A stretch of 64,000 nucleotides of DNA from Pandoraea cepalis (GCF_902459665.1 NZ_CABPSL010000001.1:744001-808000), one strand, 5' to 3'. Counted from the stretch's first letter, positions 51,659-61,291 are shown. Translations and numbers: made by a program. The notes: generated from the sequence alone by a model not told the origin.

Positions 51659-52930
51659 TCAGAAGAACGTTTGCACGATGTCGACGACGTTGTAATCGCT
51701 GTCGATCACCGGCAAATGACGCCATTTGTCGAACGTGAGACACGGATGCGAGATGTCGAACGCGATCATGTCGCCCACGCGGATGTCGTCGCCCGGGGCG
51801 ATGCGCAGATACGCGTGCTGATCCATCATGCCCGTGACTTCCCAGTGCGCCGGCGTCGCCGTCGGTGTCTTGCTCTCGCCCGGACGGAACTGCAGCGCCG
51901 GTTCCGGCATGCCGGCATCGAACGCCGCGTCGCGCTTGCCGAGCGCGATGATCGCGCGCTCCGGCTCTGGGATCGATTGCACATACGCCCAGAGTTGCAG
52001 CGCCGGTTGCAGTTGCGAGCGCATCTGCTTCGCGATCGGGTTGCGCGTGGCGATCTGCGCTTGCGCGGCCTTGTAGATGCCGACGTCGTGCGTGAGATAG
52101 CAGCCCGGGCGCAACACGACGTCGAGCGGCGCGCCCACGTCCTTGTGCGCGAACTCGTCCGCGACGACGTCGTACCACGCCGAACCCGCACCCGAGAGTA
52201 CCGCCGGCGTGCGCTCGATGCGACCCGCCGCCACCAGTTCGCGCGTGATGCCCACCGCGCGTTGCAGGAACGCACGAATGTCCGCTTCGGTGCTCAGCAC
52301 CCCCTCGTAGACTTCCACACCCGCGAGCTTGACCGCGTCGTGATACTGCGCCAGGGCGTCGAGCACCGCCTGCTGCTGCGCGGCGTCGCGCACCCCGGTA
52401 CGGCCGCCCGTCACGCCCAGTTCGATGAGCACCTGGATCGACTGGCCGCGCGCACGGAAAAACTTGCCCAGATGCTCCACCGCGGCGGCGGAGTCCACCA
52501 GACAGAAGAATTCGAAATCGGGATCCGTCAGCAAATCGGCGATCAGCGCCATGTTGCGCTTGCCGACGAGCTGGTTCGCCATGAGCACGCGTCGCACACC
52601 GTGGTGATACGCCGCGTGGGTCTGCTGCGCCGTGGCGAGCGTGATGCCCCACGCGCCCCCCTCGAGTTGGCGGCGGAACAGCTTGGGCGCCATCGTCGTC
52701 TTGCCGTGCGGGGCGAGTTTCACGCCGTACTCATGCACGAAGCGCTGCATCCACGCGAGGTTGTGACGGATCTTTTCCTCGTAGAGCACCGCCGTCGGCA
52801 GGCTCAGATCTTCGTCCAGCAGATTCCATCCCAATCCGGCCGTCGCGGACGGGGCGAGCGGGACTTCCATCGCCCCCAGACCCTTGTTGAGGGTATCGAT
52901 CATGCCGTGCTGATAGTTTGTATCATTCAT
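51659..52930 (-). CDS. PLP- and zinc-dependent D-serine dehydratase / D-threonine aldolase-like amino acid deaminase
   Basis: The 423-residue product has a fold-type III PLP barrel with the Schiff-base Lys77 in VKLAPHGKTTMAPKLF, and a C-terminal zinc motif SHPCLTFDKW (His395 and Cys397). This matches the DSD1/D-threonine aldolase group, which deaminates D-serine to pyruvate or cleaves D-threonine. It is divergent from an RpiR gene and next to an N-acyl-D-amino-acid deacylase gene, which supports a D-amino-acid substrate. Confidence 0.85.
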   Translation of the reverse strand: MNDTNYQHGMIDTLNKGLGAMEVPLAPSATAGLGWNLLDEDLSLPTAVLYEEKIRHNLAWMQRFVHEYGVKLAPHGKTTMAPKLFRRQLEGGAWGITLATAQQTHAAYHHGVRRVLMANQLVGKRNMALIADLLTDPDFEFFCLVDSAAAVEHLGKFFRARGQSIQVLIELGVTGGRTGVRDAAQQQAVLDALAQYHDAVKLAGVEVYEGVLSTEADIRAFLQRAVGITRELVAAGRIERTPAVLSGAGSAWYDVVADEFAHKDVGAPLDVVLRPGCYLTHDVGIYKAAQAQIATRNPIAKQMRSQLQPALQLWAYVQSIPEPERAIIALGKRDAAFDAGMPEPALQFRPGESKTPTATPAHWEVTGMMDQHAYLRIAPGDDIRVGDMIAFDISHPCLTFDKWRHLPVIDSDYNVVDIVQTFF

Positions 52931-53095
52931 TGGAAATCATCTCCGTGACGATGCGGATAGGGCCGCTGGATGCCTCCTATAATAGCTTTTAATTCCCTGT
53001 GTTTGACAATTTTGTTATAAAGTACCAAAAAAGTTGCCAAACCTATCAGCAAGGCACCCCGGCACAGCGTCGGGGGGGCCACATGGACCCGAGAG

Positions 53096-53977
53096 ATGCC
53101 CGAAACCTTCGATATCGTGACGCGCGTTGCCGAGCGCACCGACGCGCTGAGCCAGGCGGAGCGCAAGGTCGCGCAGGTGGTGCTGGACGATGTCGCCGGC
53201 GCGGCAGCGGTGTCGATCAACGTGCTGGCCGAGCGCGCGGGCGTGAGCGAGGCGAGCGTGACGCGTTTCGCCAAGGCGATGGGCTGCCGCGACGTGCGCG
53301 ATCTCAAGCTGCGTCTGGCGCAAGCCGCCGTCGTCGGACAGCGCTTTTTCGGCGCGAACGCGGCGAGCGGGCCGGACGGCTCGACGGAAACCATCGACCG
53401 CATTGCCGACGATATCCAGACCACGTTGCAGTTGCATCGCAGCCTCATCAAGCCGGACACCGCGCGTCGCGCGGCGGCCCGGTTGCTGTCGGCGCGCATG
53501 GTGTACGCGTTCGGAATGGGGGGCGGCTCGTCGCTGATGGCCGATGAAGCGCGTTACCGGCTTGTCCGGCTCGGACGCCCGGTCGCGACCTATCAGGACG
53601 CCGTGCTCGCCCGCATGGTTGCCAGCACGCTCGGGCGCGACGACGTGGTGCTCGCCTTCTCGGTGAGCGGCCACACGCCGGAGCTGGTCTCGGCCTGCGA
53701 GATCGCCCGCGAGTACGGCGCGCAGGTGGTGGCGGTCACGGCGACCGGCTCGCCGCTCGCGGCGCTGGCCGACGAGGTGCTGCCGATCCGTGCGCTGGAA
53801 ACGGATTTCATTTTCAAGCCGTCGTCGTCGCGCTACGCGATGCTGCTGGCGATGGACGTGCTGGCCACGGAACTGGCGTTGCTCGCCAAGCCGCAGAGCC
53901 AGGCGCTGTTGCGGCGGATCAAGTACGTGCTCGATACGCATCGGGGCGGCGGCGATCGCCAGCCCCTGGGAGACTGA
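53096..53977 (+). CDS. RpiR/MurR-family transcriptional regulator with SIS domain
   Basis: The 293-residue product has an N-terminal RpiR helix-turn-helix (LSQAERKVAQVVLDDVAGAA, then VSINVLAERAGVSEASVTRF) and a SIS sugar-phosphate-binding fold from about residue 125 (MVYAFGMGGGSSLMADEARY; VLAFSVSGHTPELV). RpiR proteins sense phosphorylated sugars or related acids. It lies one base before the deacylase gene and is divergent from the DSD-type gene, so it probably controls both directions. Confidence 0.87.
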   Translation: MPETFDIVTRVAERTDALSQAERKVAQVVLDDVAGAAAVSINVLAERAGVSEASVTRFAKAMGCRDVRDLKLRLAQAAVVGQRFFGANAASGPDGSTETIDRIADDIQTTLQLHRSLIKPDTARRAAARLLSARMVYAFGMGGGSSLMADEARYRLVRLGRPVATYQDAVLARMVASTLGRDDVVLAFSVSGHTPELVSACEIAREYGAQVVAVTATGSPLAALADEVLPIRALETDFIFKPSSSRYAMLLAMDVLATELALLAKPQSQALLRRIKYVLDTHRGGGDRQPLGD

Positions 53978-53978
53978 C

Positions 53979-55469
53979 ATGACTGACTGCCTCGCGAACC
54001 GAACGGTCGACACCCTCATCACCAACGTGCGTCTGGCGGACGGCTCCGGCGCGCCCATGACCGACGCGCGCTTCGACGTCGCGCTGCGCGACGGCCGCAT
54101 CCAAACGATCGCCCCGGCCGGTGCGCTCGCCGGCTGGCACGCCGCGCAACAGATTCGCGGCGACGGCCAGGTGTTGAGCCCGGGGTTCATCGACGTACAT
54201 ACGCACGACGACACGAACGTCGTGCGCACGCCCGACATGACGCCGAAGCTCTCGCAGGGCGTGACGACGGTCGTCGTCGGCAACTGCGGCATCAGCGCGG
54301 CGCCGGTCACGCTCAGGGGCGATCCGCCCGATCCGATGAACCTGCTGGGCGACGCCGACGCATTCCAGTATCCGACCTTCGCCGCCTACGTTACCGCGCT
54401 CGAAGCCGCGCAGCCCGCGATCAATGTGGCGGCGCTCATCGGTCACACGGCGCTGCGCAGCAACCATATGGACCGCCTCGACCGGCCCGCGACCGAGGCC
54501 GAAATCGAAGGCATGCGCGCCCAATTGCGCGAAGCGCTCGAGCACGGCGCGTTGGGGTTGTCGACGGGACTGGCCTACGCGAACGCGAATGCCGCGCCGA
54601 CCGAGGAAGTGCTCGCGCTCGCCGAGCCGCTCGCCGCTGCGGGCGGTCTCTACGCGACGCACCTGCGCACAGAGTTCGCCGAGATTCTCGAAGCGCTTGA
54701 TGAAGCCTTCCGCATCGGCCGTCATGCCCGCGTGCCGGTCGTCGTCTCGCACCTGAAGTGCGCGGGCGTCGATAACTGGGGGCGCAGCAAGGAGATTCTC
54801 GACGCGCTCGACCAGGCGCAGCGCTTCCAGCCGGTCGGCTGCGACTGCTATCCGTACACGGCCAGTTCGTCGACGCTCGACCTCAAGCAGGTGACGGACG
54901 ACTTCGACATTCTCGTTACGTGGTCGCAGCCGCATCCGGAACAGGGCGGCAAGCTGCTCGCGACGATCGCGGCCGAGTGGGGCGTCGACCTGATGGAGGC
55001 CGCGAAGCGTCTGCAACCGGCGGGCGCGGTGTATCACTGCATGGAGGAAGACGATGTGCGGCGCATTCTGCGGCACCCGGCAACGGTCGTCGGCTCCGAC
55101 GGGCTGCCGAACGACCCGTTGCCGCATCCGCGTCTGTGGGGCGCCTTCCCGCGTGTGCTCGGTCGCTACAGCCGCGAGCAGCAGTTGTTCCCGCTGGCCG
55201 AGGCCGTCCACAAGATGACGGGGCTCTCCGCCGAGCGCTTTGGGCTGACGGACCGGGGGCTGGTGCGCGAGGGGTATTGGGCCGACCTGGTGCTGTTCGA
55301 TCCGGCCACCGTGGCCGATGCCGCGACCTTCACCGATCCCATGCAGCCTGCGTACGGTATTGCGGCGGTTTGGGTCAACGGCGTGCTGGCTTGGCAGGAT
55401 CGCGCGCCCACGCAGAATGCGCGCGCAGGCCGCTTCGTGCGTCGCGGCACGCCGCAGCCGGCGCTTTGA
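53979..55469 (+). CDS. N-acyl-D-amino-acid deacylase
   Basis: This 496-residue amidohydrolase has the metal-binding DVHTHDDTN (His74 and His76), a GNCGISAAP loop with Cys103, THLRTE and a C-terminal VGSDGLPND segment, the pattern of D-aminoacylases. It removes the acyl group from N-acyl-D-amino acids to give free D-amino acids, which the adjacent DSD-type enzyme could deaminate. The ATG follows the rpiR stop after one base, so the two are coupled. It could be a dihydroorotase-like relative, but this is unlikely. Confidence 0.87.
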   Translation: MTDCLANRTVDTLITNVRLADGSGAPMTDARFDVALRDGRIQTIAPAGALAGWHAAQQIRGDGQVLSPGFIDVHTHDDTNVVRTPDMTPKLSQGVTTVVVGNCGISAAPVTLRGDPPDPMNLLGDADAFQYPTFAAYVTALEAAQPAINVAALIGHTALRSNHMDRLDRPATEAEIEGMRAQLREALEHGALGLSTGLAYANANAAPTEEVLALAEPLAAAGGLYATHLRTEFAEILEALDEAFRIGRHARVPVVVSHLKCAGVDNWGRSKEILDALDQAQRFQPVGCDCYPYTASSSTLDLKQVTDDFDILVTWSQPHPEQGGKLLATIAAEWGVDLMEAAKRLQPAGAVYHCMEEDDVRRILRHPATVVGSDGLPNDPLPHPRLWGAFPRVLGRYSREQQLFPLAEAVHKMTGLSAERFGLTDRGLVREGYWADLVLFDPATVADAATFTDPMQPAYGIAAVWVNGVLAWQDRAPTQNARAGRFVRRGTPQPAL

Positions 55470-55505
55470 ATGAGTGGAAATGAAACCGTTTAGTCGAAAG
55501 GAGCA

Positions 55506-55901
55506 ATGATGAGCATCAAACGATATGGCGTAGAAGGCGGGCAGGGCACAGGCGGGCAACGCATGCCGTTCGCACGCGCGACCGAAGCTGACGGCTTTCT
55601 GTTCGTCTCGGGTCAGACCCCGATGAAAGACGGCGAAGTGATCGACGGGGGCATCGTTGCACAGTCGCATCAGGCCATCCGGAACATGCTGGCGATTCTC
55701 ACCGAAGCCGGTTACGGACCCGAGCATGTGATGCGCATTGGCGTGTGGCTCGACGACCCGCGTGACTTCGCGTCGTTCAACAAGGTGTTCAAGGAATACT
55801 TCGGCGATCATCCGCCCGCGCGCGCCTGCGTGGTGTCGAGCATGGTGATCGACTGCAAGGTGGAAGTGGACTGCGTGGCATACAAGAAGCCTGCCGCATA
55901 A
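55506..55901 (+). CDS. RidA-family enamine/imine deaminase
   Basis: The 131-residue product resembles RidA: PFARATEADGFLFVSGQTPM at residues 21-40, NMLAILTEAGYGPEHVMRI in the middle, and PPARACVVSSMVIDCKVEVD with the conserved Arg near residue 105 and the aspartate-rich end. RidA hydrolyses 2-aminoacrylate and other reactive enamines produced by PLP deaminases, which fits the DSD-type enzyme in this cluster. AAAGGAG precedes the ATG; a second ATG follows directly. Confidence 0.87.
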   Translation: MMSIKRYGVEGGQGTGGQRMPFARATEADGFLFVSGQTPMKDGEVIDGGIVAQSHQAIRNMLAILTEAGYGPEHVMRIGVWLDDPRDFASFNKVFKEYFGDHPPARACVVSSMVIDCKVEVDCVAYKKPAA

Positions 55902-55902
55902 G

Positions 55903-55919
55903 GCCCGCGACATGCGGGC
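55903..55919 (+). terminator. Hairpin after ridA
   Basis: GCCCGC-GACAT-GCGGGC forms a 6-bp stem just past the stop codon. There is no T-run, so it is a weak terminator candidate. Confidence 0.4.
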
Positions 55920-56034
55920 TATGCATTGACGGACACTTCAGTACCCGTTTCACAAAGTTTGCGGTTTGGCTTCGATGGCGGGCGTCGTCGCGAGCGCGCA
56001 GTCTTCAATCTCCTAACCCAAGAGGAGGTGGACT

Positions 56035-56490
56035 GTGACACTAGGAGCAATTTCCGGAAGCGCGCCGACGATGCAAGCACCCCGGACGGACGTCGATGCG
56101 GTCGATATGCTGCAGGCCGCGATAGATTTTCCGCCAACGCCAGACGACGTCCGTTCGCGGTCTCAAAGCGCGAGCCACATCAACACGGCGGGATGTACCA
56201 GTGGGCTCGTGGGGCTGGCAACGCTCGTATTCGGATTGGCGGGGCTCGCGACCGCCGTCTACGTCTGCGTCGAGGCCAATAAGCCGGTCGGCAGCGCCTC
56301 TCGGGAGTCCGGGGTCGGATGGCTGGGAAATGGCTTCGGTGGGAGCGTGGGCGCCCTGGGGGGCATGCTGGTGACGTATGGCCTCAGTCAGGTGTGCTAT
56401 GCCGCGGCGAAGCGTCGTGCCGCACGGGAAGATATGGAACTGAGCGAACCGGCGCGATTCGAGTCGACCATGGGAGGACACCGCGCGTGA
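56035..56490 (+). CDS. Small membrane protein of unknown function, paired with a T3SS-chaperone-like gene
   Basis: This 151-residue protein has two hydrophobic glycine-rich stretches (about residues 57-79 and 103-125), a polar N-terminus and a basic C-terminal tail. I do not recognise a family. A strong AGAGGAGGTG site precedes the GTG start. Its stop overlaps the GTG of the next gene (GTGA). Hydrophobic partners of SycD-type chaperones are typically translocators, which suggests a possible secreted or membrane-inserted protein; this is inference only. Confidence 0.65.
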   Translation: MTLGAISGSAPTMQAPRTDVDAVDMLQAAIDFPPTPDDVRSRSQSASHINTAGCTSGLVGLATLVFGLAGLATAVYVCVEANKPVGSASRESGVGWLGNGFGGSVGALGGMLVTYGLSQVCYAAAKRRAAREDMELSEPARFESTMGGHRA

Positions 56491-57008
56491 GCACGTTCGA
56501 GATTCCCCAGGACAAGCGGCCATCGTCGCAGCATATCGCCAAGGAGATCGACGAGGCGCTCGCAGTGGTACGCGACGCACAAAAGCAGCAGGCGGCGATG
56601 GGCATGCCGAGTCCCGGCGCGTGGGACGCGATGCAGTGCGATGCCGCGTATCGCTGCGGCTATGGTGCTTACGAGCGTGGCGACTACGCGCAGGCAATCG
56701 AGTGCTTCGCACCGCTGTTGTCGGCGTGTCCGCTCCAGGCCGACTACGCGGTGGCGCTGGCGCTCTCGGTGCAACGGCTCGGTGAACCGAAGGCGGCACT
56801 GTCGCTGTTCATGGCGGCGGCGTTGTTGGACGAGGCGTCGCCCGGCCCGATGTATCGCGTTGGCGAGTGCCTGATCGAGTTGCGCCAGTTCGACGCGGCC
56901 TATCGCGCCATGAAGGAAACGCTGCACCGCTGCGGCGGTCGACCCCAGTATGCCAACGTGGGCAACGCGGCCCGCCGGATGATGGCCCGGGTCAGCTTCA
57001 TGCGCTGA
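56487..57008 (+). CDS. SycD/LcrH-like TPR protein (type III secretion chaperone-like)
   Basis: The 173-residue product has three TPR-like repeats at about residues 52-150: YRCGYGAYERGDYAQAIECF, LALSVQRLGEPKAALSLFMA and YRVGECLIELRQFDAAYRAM. The spacing and the aromatic-Gly-x-Tyr pattern resemble class II T3SS chaperones that guard translocators. No other type III secretion gene is visible in the window. The start is a GTG overlapping the stop of the small membrane-protein gene, so the two are translated together. Confidence 0.68.
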   Translation: MSTFEIPQDKRPSSQHIAKEIDEALAVVRDAQKQQAAMGMPSPGAWDAMQCDAAYRCGYGAYERGDYAQAIECFAPLLSACPLQADYAVALALSVQRLGEPKAALSLFMAAALLDEASPGPMYRVGECLIELRQFDAAYRAMKETLHRCGGRPQYANVGNAARRMMARVSFMR

Positions 57009-57074
57009 GCCCCTTTTGATGTGCGTGGATTGGCGACGGGCCCCATCAACCCGTCGCTTTTTTTCGCCCCCGAC

Positions 57075-57902
57075 TTATTGGCGAGCCGTGCGGGCGTTGT
57101 CCGGCATCGGCAACGTGAAGTTGGTGCGGAACGGGTTGATGTCGAGCCCGCCGCGTCGCGTGTAGCGTGCGTACACGGCCAGTTGGCTCGGTTGGCACTG
57201 ACGCAGGATGTCCATGAAGATGCCCTCCACACATTGCTCGTGGAAGCCGGTGTGGCGTCGGTACGAAATCACGTACTTCAGCAGCCCTTCCTGATCGATG
57301 GGCGGGCCAACGTAGCGAATCTGCAGACTGCCCCAGTCGGGTTGTCCCGTCACCGGGCAGTTGGACTTGAGCAGGTTCGAGACGAGGGTTTCCTCCACAG
57401 GCGCTTCGCCCTGTGCGGCCTTGAGCAAGGTCGCATCCGGCGAATAAATATCCGTGTCGATATCGAGCCGGTCGACGAGCAGGCCGTCAAGTTCGTCGAG
57501 TTCGAGTTTGGCGAAGCCACCCGGCTCGACGAGACGCACCTGCACCGCCGCGCCTGCGGCTTCGGACAGATCCTGCTGAATCAGCGCCCGTGCGGCATCG
57601 GCATTCGCCAGCTTGGTCTGGGCGAACGAGCCGAGATAAAGCTTGAACGATTTCGATTCGATGATGTTCGGCGAGTCGGCCGGCACCATGGCCGTGAGCA
57701 GCGCGATCTGCGGCTTGCCCTTTTCATTGAGCCACGAGAGTTCGTAGCCGTTCCAGATGTCCGCGCCGAAGAACGGCAGGACGTCGGGTACGCCGATGGC
57801 CGCGCGCGCCGGGGCACGGGCGATCGCGAAGAGCAGGGACGGGTCGTATTGCTCGGTGTAGGCAACTTCCTTGCCGAGCGGAGATTGGTCAGGCGTGGTC
57901 AT
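57075..57902 (-). CDS. queF: NADPH-dependent 7-cyano-7-deazaguanine reductase (QueF)
   Basis: This 275-residue type II QueF has the substrate motif ESKSFKLY at residues 82-89 and the catalytic Cys182 in [16 protein letters not shown], followed by Asp189. It reduces preQ0 to preQ1 for queuosine in tRNA. The chosen ATG at 57902 is close to the 5'-nucleotidase stop (14-base overlap); a second ATG is nine bases upstream. The arrangement suggests a small housekeeping operon. Confidence 0.93.
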   Translation of the reverse strand: MTTPDQSPLGKEVAYTEQYDPSLLFAIARAPARAAIGVPDVLPFFGADIWNGYELSWLNEKGKPQIALLTAMVPADSPNIIESKSFKLYLGSFAQTKLANADAARALIQQDLSEAAGAAVQVRLVEPGGFAKLELDELDGLLVDRLDIDTDIYSPDATLLKAAQGEAPVEETLVSNLLKSNCPVTGQPDWGSLQIRYVGPPIDQEGLLKYVISYRRHTGFHEQCVEGIFMDILRQCQPSQLAVYARYTRRGGLDINPFRTNFTLPMPDNARTARQ

Positions 57903-58821
57903 GGTTGGCAATGCCGCTGATAACGTGTCCGGTCGGGCTCACCCGCGCGGCGGACTCGCAGTGGCGTGTCTGATCGTCAAAGAAGAAATCGGGCTCGAAT
58001 TCGCGCAGGAACGCGCCCTTGTCGAGCCCACCCAGGAACATCGCCTCGTCGATGTCGATTTTCCAGTCCATCAGCGTGCGGATGGCCCGCTCGTGGGCCG
58101 GGGCCGAGCGCGCCGTGACCAGCGCCGTGCGGATTTTGACCGGCACTTCGTGGCCCGCCAGGCTTTGCAGGCGATGCAGGGCCTGCAACAGCGGCTTGAA
58201 CGGACCCGGCGGCAGCGGGGTCGCGGCACGTTCGGTCTCGTGCTGCTGGAACGCGTCGAGGCCGTTGCGCTGGAAGACCCGTTCGGCTTCGTCGGAGAAG
58301 AGCACGGCGTCGCCGTCGAAGGCGATGCGGATTTCGTCGGGATGCAGCTCGGCTTTTTTCGCCGAGTCGGGATAGACGCGCGCGGAAGGAAATCCGGCCA
58401 CCAGCGCACTGCGCACGTCGCGCTCGTTCGCGGAGAGAAACAGGTGCGCGCCCAACGCATTGAGATAACCGAACGGATCGCGCCCGCGTGTGAACACGCC
58501 GCGCTCGATCTTGAGGTCGACCTGACGCGCCGAACGAAACACGCGCATGCCGCTCACGGGATCGTTGCGCGAGAGGACGACGACTTCCACGCGGTGGTTG
58601 TCGATCTCGTTGCCCTGGTTGAAGGCGAGGAGCTTCTGCACGAGCGGGAAGGCGACGCCGACGCGTGCGGGCACGTCGAGGCGGTCGAGCTGGTACTGCC
58701 GGTACGATCGGTCGTCGCCGCCGGCCACCCCGGCCTCGTACACGCGGTTCTCTTCTTCGAAGTCGAACAGCGCGCGCGAGGATATCGCGACAACGAGTTT
58801 GTTCTCGAGCGTGATCGGCAT
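57889..58821 (-). CDS. 5'-nucleotidase, cytosolic NT5C1-like family
   Basis: The 310-residue product starts [20 protein letters not shown] and contains [36 protein letters not shown] and [17 protein letters not shown], which fit the bacterial members of the cytosolic 5'-nucleotidase family, a HAD-like fold with the D-x-D near residue 165. It dephosphorylates nucleoside monophosphates. It overlaps queF by 14 bases. Confidence 0.85.
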   Translation of the reverse strand: MPITLENKLVVAISSRALFDFEEENRVYEAGVAGGDDRSYRQYQLDRLDVPARVGVAFPLVQKLLAFNQGNEIDNHRVEVVVLSRNDPVSGMRVFRSARQVDLKIERGVFTRGRDPFGYLNALGAHLFLSANERDVRSALVAGFPSARVYPDSAKKAELHPDEIRIAFDGDAVLFSDEAERVFQRNGLDAFQQHETERAATPLPPGPFKPLLQALHRLQSLAGHEVPVKIRTALVTARSAPAHERAIRTLMDWKIDIDEAMFLGGLDKGAFLREFEPDFFFDDQTRHCESAARVSPTGHVISGIANHDHA

Positions 58822-58877
58822 GGTGGCAGCGAAACTCCTGTCGTGAGGCGGTGAGCGGCGGCGTCTATCGGGCCGGC

Positions 58878-60407
58878 TTACGCGAGGAACAGCTTGTAGA
58901 CCGGGTTGTCGCTCTCGTCCCAGTAAGGATAGCCGAGCGTGGCGAGGAAGTCGCGGAACGCGGCCTTCTCGTTGTCGGGCACCTGGATCCCCACGAGGAT
59001 ATTGCTGTAGTCGGCCCCCTGGTTGCGGTAGTGGAACAGGCTGATGTTCCAGTTCGGGCTCATGGCCGAGAGGAAAGTCATCAGCGCGCCCGGACGCTCC
59101 GGGAACTGGAAGCGGTACAGCACTTCATGGCTGGCGAGTGTGGAGCGGCCGCCGACCATGTAGCGGATGTGCTGCTTGGAGAGTTCGTCGTTGGACAGGT
59201 CGAGCGTGGGAAAGCCGTGGCGTTCGAAGCCGGCTTTGATGCGCTCGCCTTCGTCGCGGTTGTGCATCTGGATACCCACGAAGATGTGGGCGCTCGACGC
59301 TTCGCTGATGCGATAGTTGAACTCGGTCACGTTGCGGTTGCCCACCACTTCGGTGAAGCGCTTGAAGCTGCCGCGCGCTTCGGGAATGGTGACGGCGAAC
59401 ACGGCTTCGCGGGCTTCACCGACTTCGGCACGCTCGGCCACGAAGCGCAGACGGTCGAAGTTCATGTTGGCGCCGGAGGTGATCGCGACGAGCGTTTCGC
59501 CTTTGAGCTTTTCGCGCTCGGTGTAGAGCTTGGCCCCGGCCACGGACAAGGCGCCCGACGGTTCGAGCACGCTGCGGGTGTCCTGGAAGACGTCTTTGAT
59601 GGCGGCGCAAAGTTGGTCGGTGTCCACGCGCACGACTTCGTCGAGATAGGCCGCGCACAGGCGGAAGGTCTCGGCGCCGACGTATTTGACGGCGGTGCCA
59701 TCGGCGAAGAGGCCGACGTCGCTCAGCAGGACACGTTCGCCGGCGTGGATCGATTGGGCCATGGCGTCGGAGTCGACGGATTGCACGCCAATGACTTTGA
59801 TCTCGGGCCGCACGGCTTTGACGTAGGCCGCCACGCCCGCGGCCAGGCCGCCACCGCCGATGGGCACGAAGATGGCATGCAGCGGTCCCTGGTGCTGGCG
59901 CAGAATTTCCATGGCGATGGTGCCCTGGCCGGCGATGACGTCGGGGTCGTCGAACGGGGGCACGAAGGTCAGGCCGCGCTCTTCTTGCAATGTCATCGCG
60001 TGGGCGTAGGCGTCGCTGTAGGAGTCGCCCGCGAGCACGACTTCGACGGCGCGCCCGCCGTGGGTTTTCACGGCCTCGATTTTCACCTGCGGCGTGGTGA
60101 CGGGCATGACGATGACGGCCTTGCAGCCCAGGCGCGCAGCAGAGTAAGCGACGCCTTGCGCGTGATTGCCCGCCGATGCGGTGAGCACGCCGCGCTCGCG
60201 GTCGGCTTCGCTCAGGTTGGCCATCTTGTTGTATGCACCCCGAATCTTGAAGGAGAACACCGTCTGGTTGTCTTCGCGCTTGAGATAAATTCGATTGTGC
60301 AGACGCATGGAGAGCGTGCGTGCGAGTTCGAGTTCGCTTTCTTTGGCGACGTCGTAGACTTTGGCGGTCAGAATCTTCTTCAGATAGTCGGGAGCTGCGT
60401 CGGACAT
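58878..60407 (-). CDS. ilvA: Biosynthetic threonine ammonia-lyase (IlvA) with two ACT-like domains
   Basis: This 509-residue enzyme has the PLP Lys54 in VFSFKIRGAYNKMA, the GGGGLAAGVA phosphate-binding loop, and two regulatory ACT-like domains after residue 325 (VTIPEARGSFKRF and RFQFPERPGALMTFLSAM). It converts threonine to 2-oxobutanoate, the first step of isoleucine synthesis, and is inhibited by isoleucine. It is 56 bases upstream of the 5'-nucleotidase gene on the same strand. Confidence 0.94.
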   Translation of the reverse strand: MSDAAPDYLKKILTAKVYDVAKESELELARTLSMRLHNRIYLKREDNQTVFSFKIRGAYNKMANLSEADRERGVLTASAGNHAQGVAYSAARLGCKAVIVMPVTTPQVKIEAVKTHGGRAVEVVLAGDSYSDAYAHAMTLQEERGLTFVPPFDDPDVIAGQGTIAMEILRQHQGPLHAIFVPIGGGGLAAGVAAYVKAVRPEIKVIGVQSVDSDAMAQSIHAGERVLLSDVGLFADGTAVKYVGAETFRLCAAYLDEVVRVDTDQLCAAIKDVFQDTRSVLEPSGALSVAGAKLYTEREKLKGETLVAITSGANMNFDRLRFVAERAEVGEAREAVFAVTIPEARGSFKRFTEVVGNRNVTEFNYRISEASSAHIFVGIQMHNRDEGERIKAGFERHGFPTLDLSNDELSKQHIRYMVGGRSTLASHEVLYRFQFPERPGALMTFLSAMSPNWNISLFHYRNQGADYSNILVGIQVPDNEKAAFRDFLATLGYPYWDESDNPVYKLFLA

Positions 60408-60528
60408 GATTTAAGGCTTCTTCAGGTTAGGCACATCGAGGAACGAAAGGACAATGATAGACCAGCACGTCCGCCGGGGCGGTCGCGCTTGGTTTCTCGG
60501 GAAAAAACGGGAAAGGAGAGTGCGCGCC

Positions 60529-61149
60529 CTAGCGAAGGTCGTCTGGGGTGTCGATGTCGCGCACGATTCCGGCGTCGTCGACATCGACGATCGTAATGTG
60601 CCCGCTAATCAACAGGTCGCGCGCGCCGATGTCGCCATCGAGGGCGCTCAGGCGCGGTGTCAAGGCGGATCCGAACGCGACGGGGTGGCCGCGTTGTCCC
60701 TGGTACCTCGGGGCGACGATGGCGTCGGGCGACGTGAGTCCGCCGGCAATCGCGCGAATGGTGTTCGGATGAATGTAGGGCATGTCGGCCAGCGCGATGA
60801 GCCAGCCGTCGAGATGGTCGAGCCCCGAGGGCGGCGCTTCGTCGACGCCGGACCGGATGCCGGCGGCAAGCGTTGCACCCATGCCGCGTTGGGTGGCGTG
60901 GCTCATGACAACTTCACACCCGGCTTGCAACAGCAGGCTCTCCAACTCGGCCGAGTCCGGGCGCACCACGGCGATGACGCGCGGCAACACCGCCAGCAGC
61001 GCGTGGGCGCTGGCGAGGGCAACGGGTCGGTTCAGGGGATCGCCAGGCAGCGGCGCGAGCAGCTTGTTCCTGCGCCCTGCCGCATCGAAGCGGGTACCGA
61101 GTCCGCCTGCCAGTAGAATGGCCACGGGCGGCGTCGAGGATCGGGTCAT
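60529..61149 (-). CDS. MobA/MocA-like nucleotidyltransferase
   Basis: The 206-residue product has the NTP-transferase signature LLAGGLGTRF at residues 12-21, then Lys29 in NKLLAPLPG, LIALADMPYIHPNTI near 115, and QRGHPVAFGSALTP. These fit the MocA group that makes molybdopterin cytosine dinucleotide for molybdenum hydroxylases. The IorB-like enzyme at the end of the window belongs to that class, which is consistent, but the two genes are 1 kb apart and on separate units. Confidence 0.8.
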   Translation of the reverse strand: MTRSSTPPVAILLAGGLGTRFDAAGRRNKLLAPLPGDPLNRPVALASAHALLAVLPRVIAVVRPDSAELESLLLQAGCEVVMSHATQRGMGATLAAGIRSGVDEAPPSGLDHLDGWLIALADMPYIHPNTIRAIAGGLTSPDAIVAPRYQGQRGHPVAFGSALTPRLSALDGDIGARDLLISGHITIVDVDDAGIVRDIDTPDDLR

Positions 61150-61291
61150 GGTCGTGCATTATGCGCCAGACTTTTTGTTTCTGCCAAACGTGTGCGTGTA
61201 CCCTCTCGCGGGATGTGCCGACCGTCCGGTCGGTCATGGTGGCAGGTTTGCCGCCATTTTTTCGGTCGTTTTTGTCTTTTCCCGGAGTTGC

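Noticed and set aside
52970-53070. AT-rich stretch with TATAAT and TTGACA words between the DSD-type and rpiR genes
   Set aside because: It surely holds the divergent promoters, but the boxes do not pair at normal spacing in a unique way, so I do not assign them.
53919-55913. A 664-codon minus-strand frame opposite the deacylase gene
   Set aside because: It is the GC-rich antisense frame of real genes: rich in Arg, His and Val, with no family motif and no ribosome site.
58851-60596. A 581-codon plus-strand frame opposite ilvA
   Set aside because: The opposite strand encodes a full IlvA with all its motifs; this frame is Val-, Gly- and His-rich shadow sequence.
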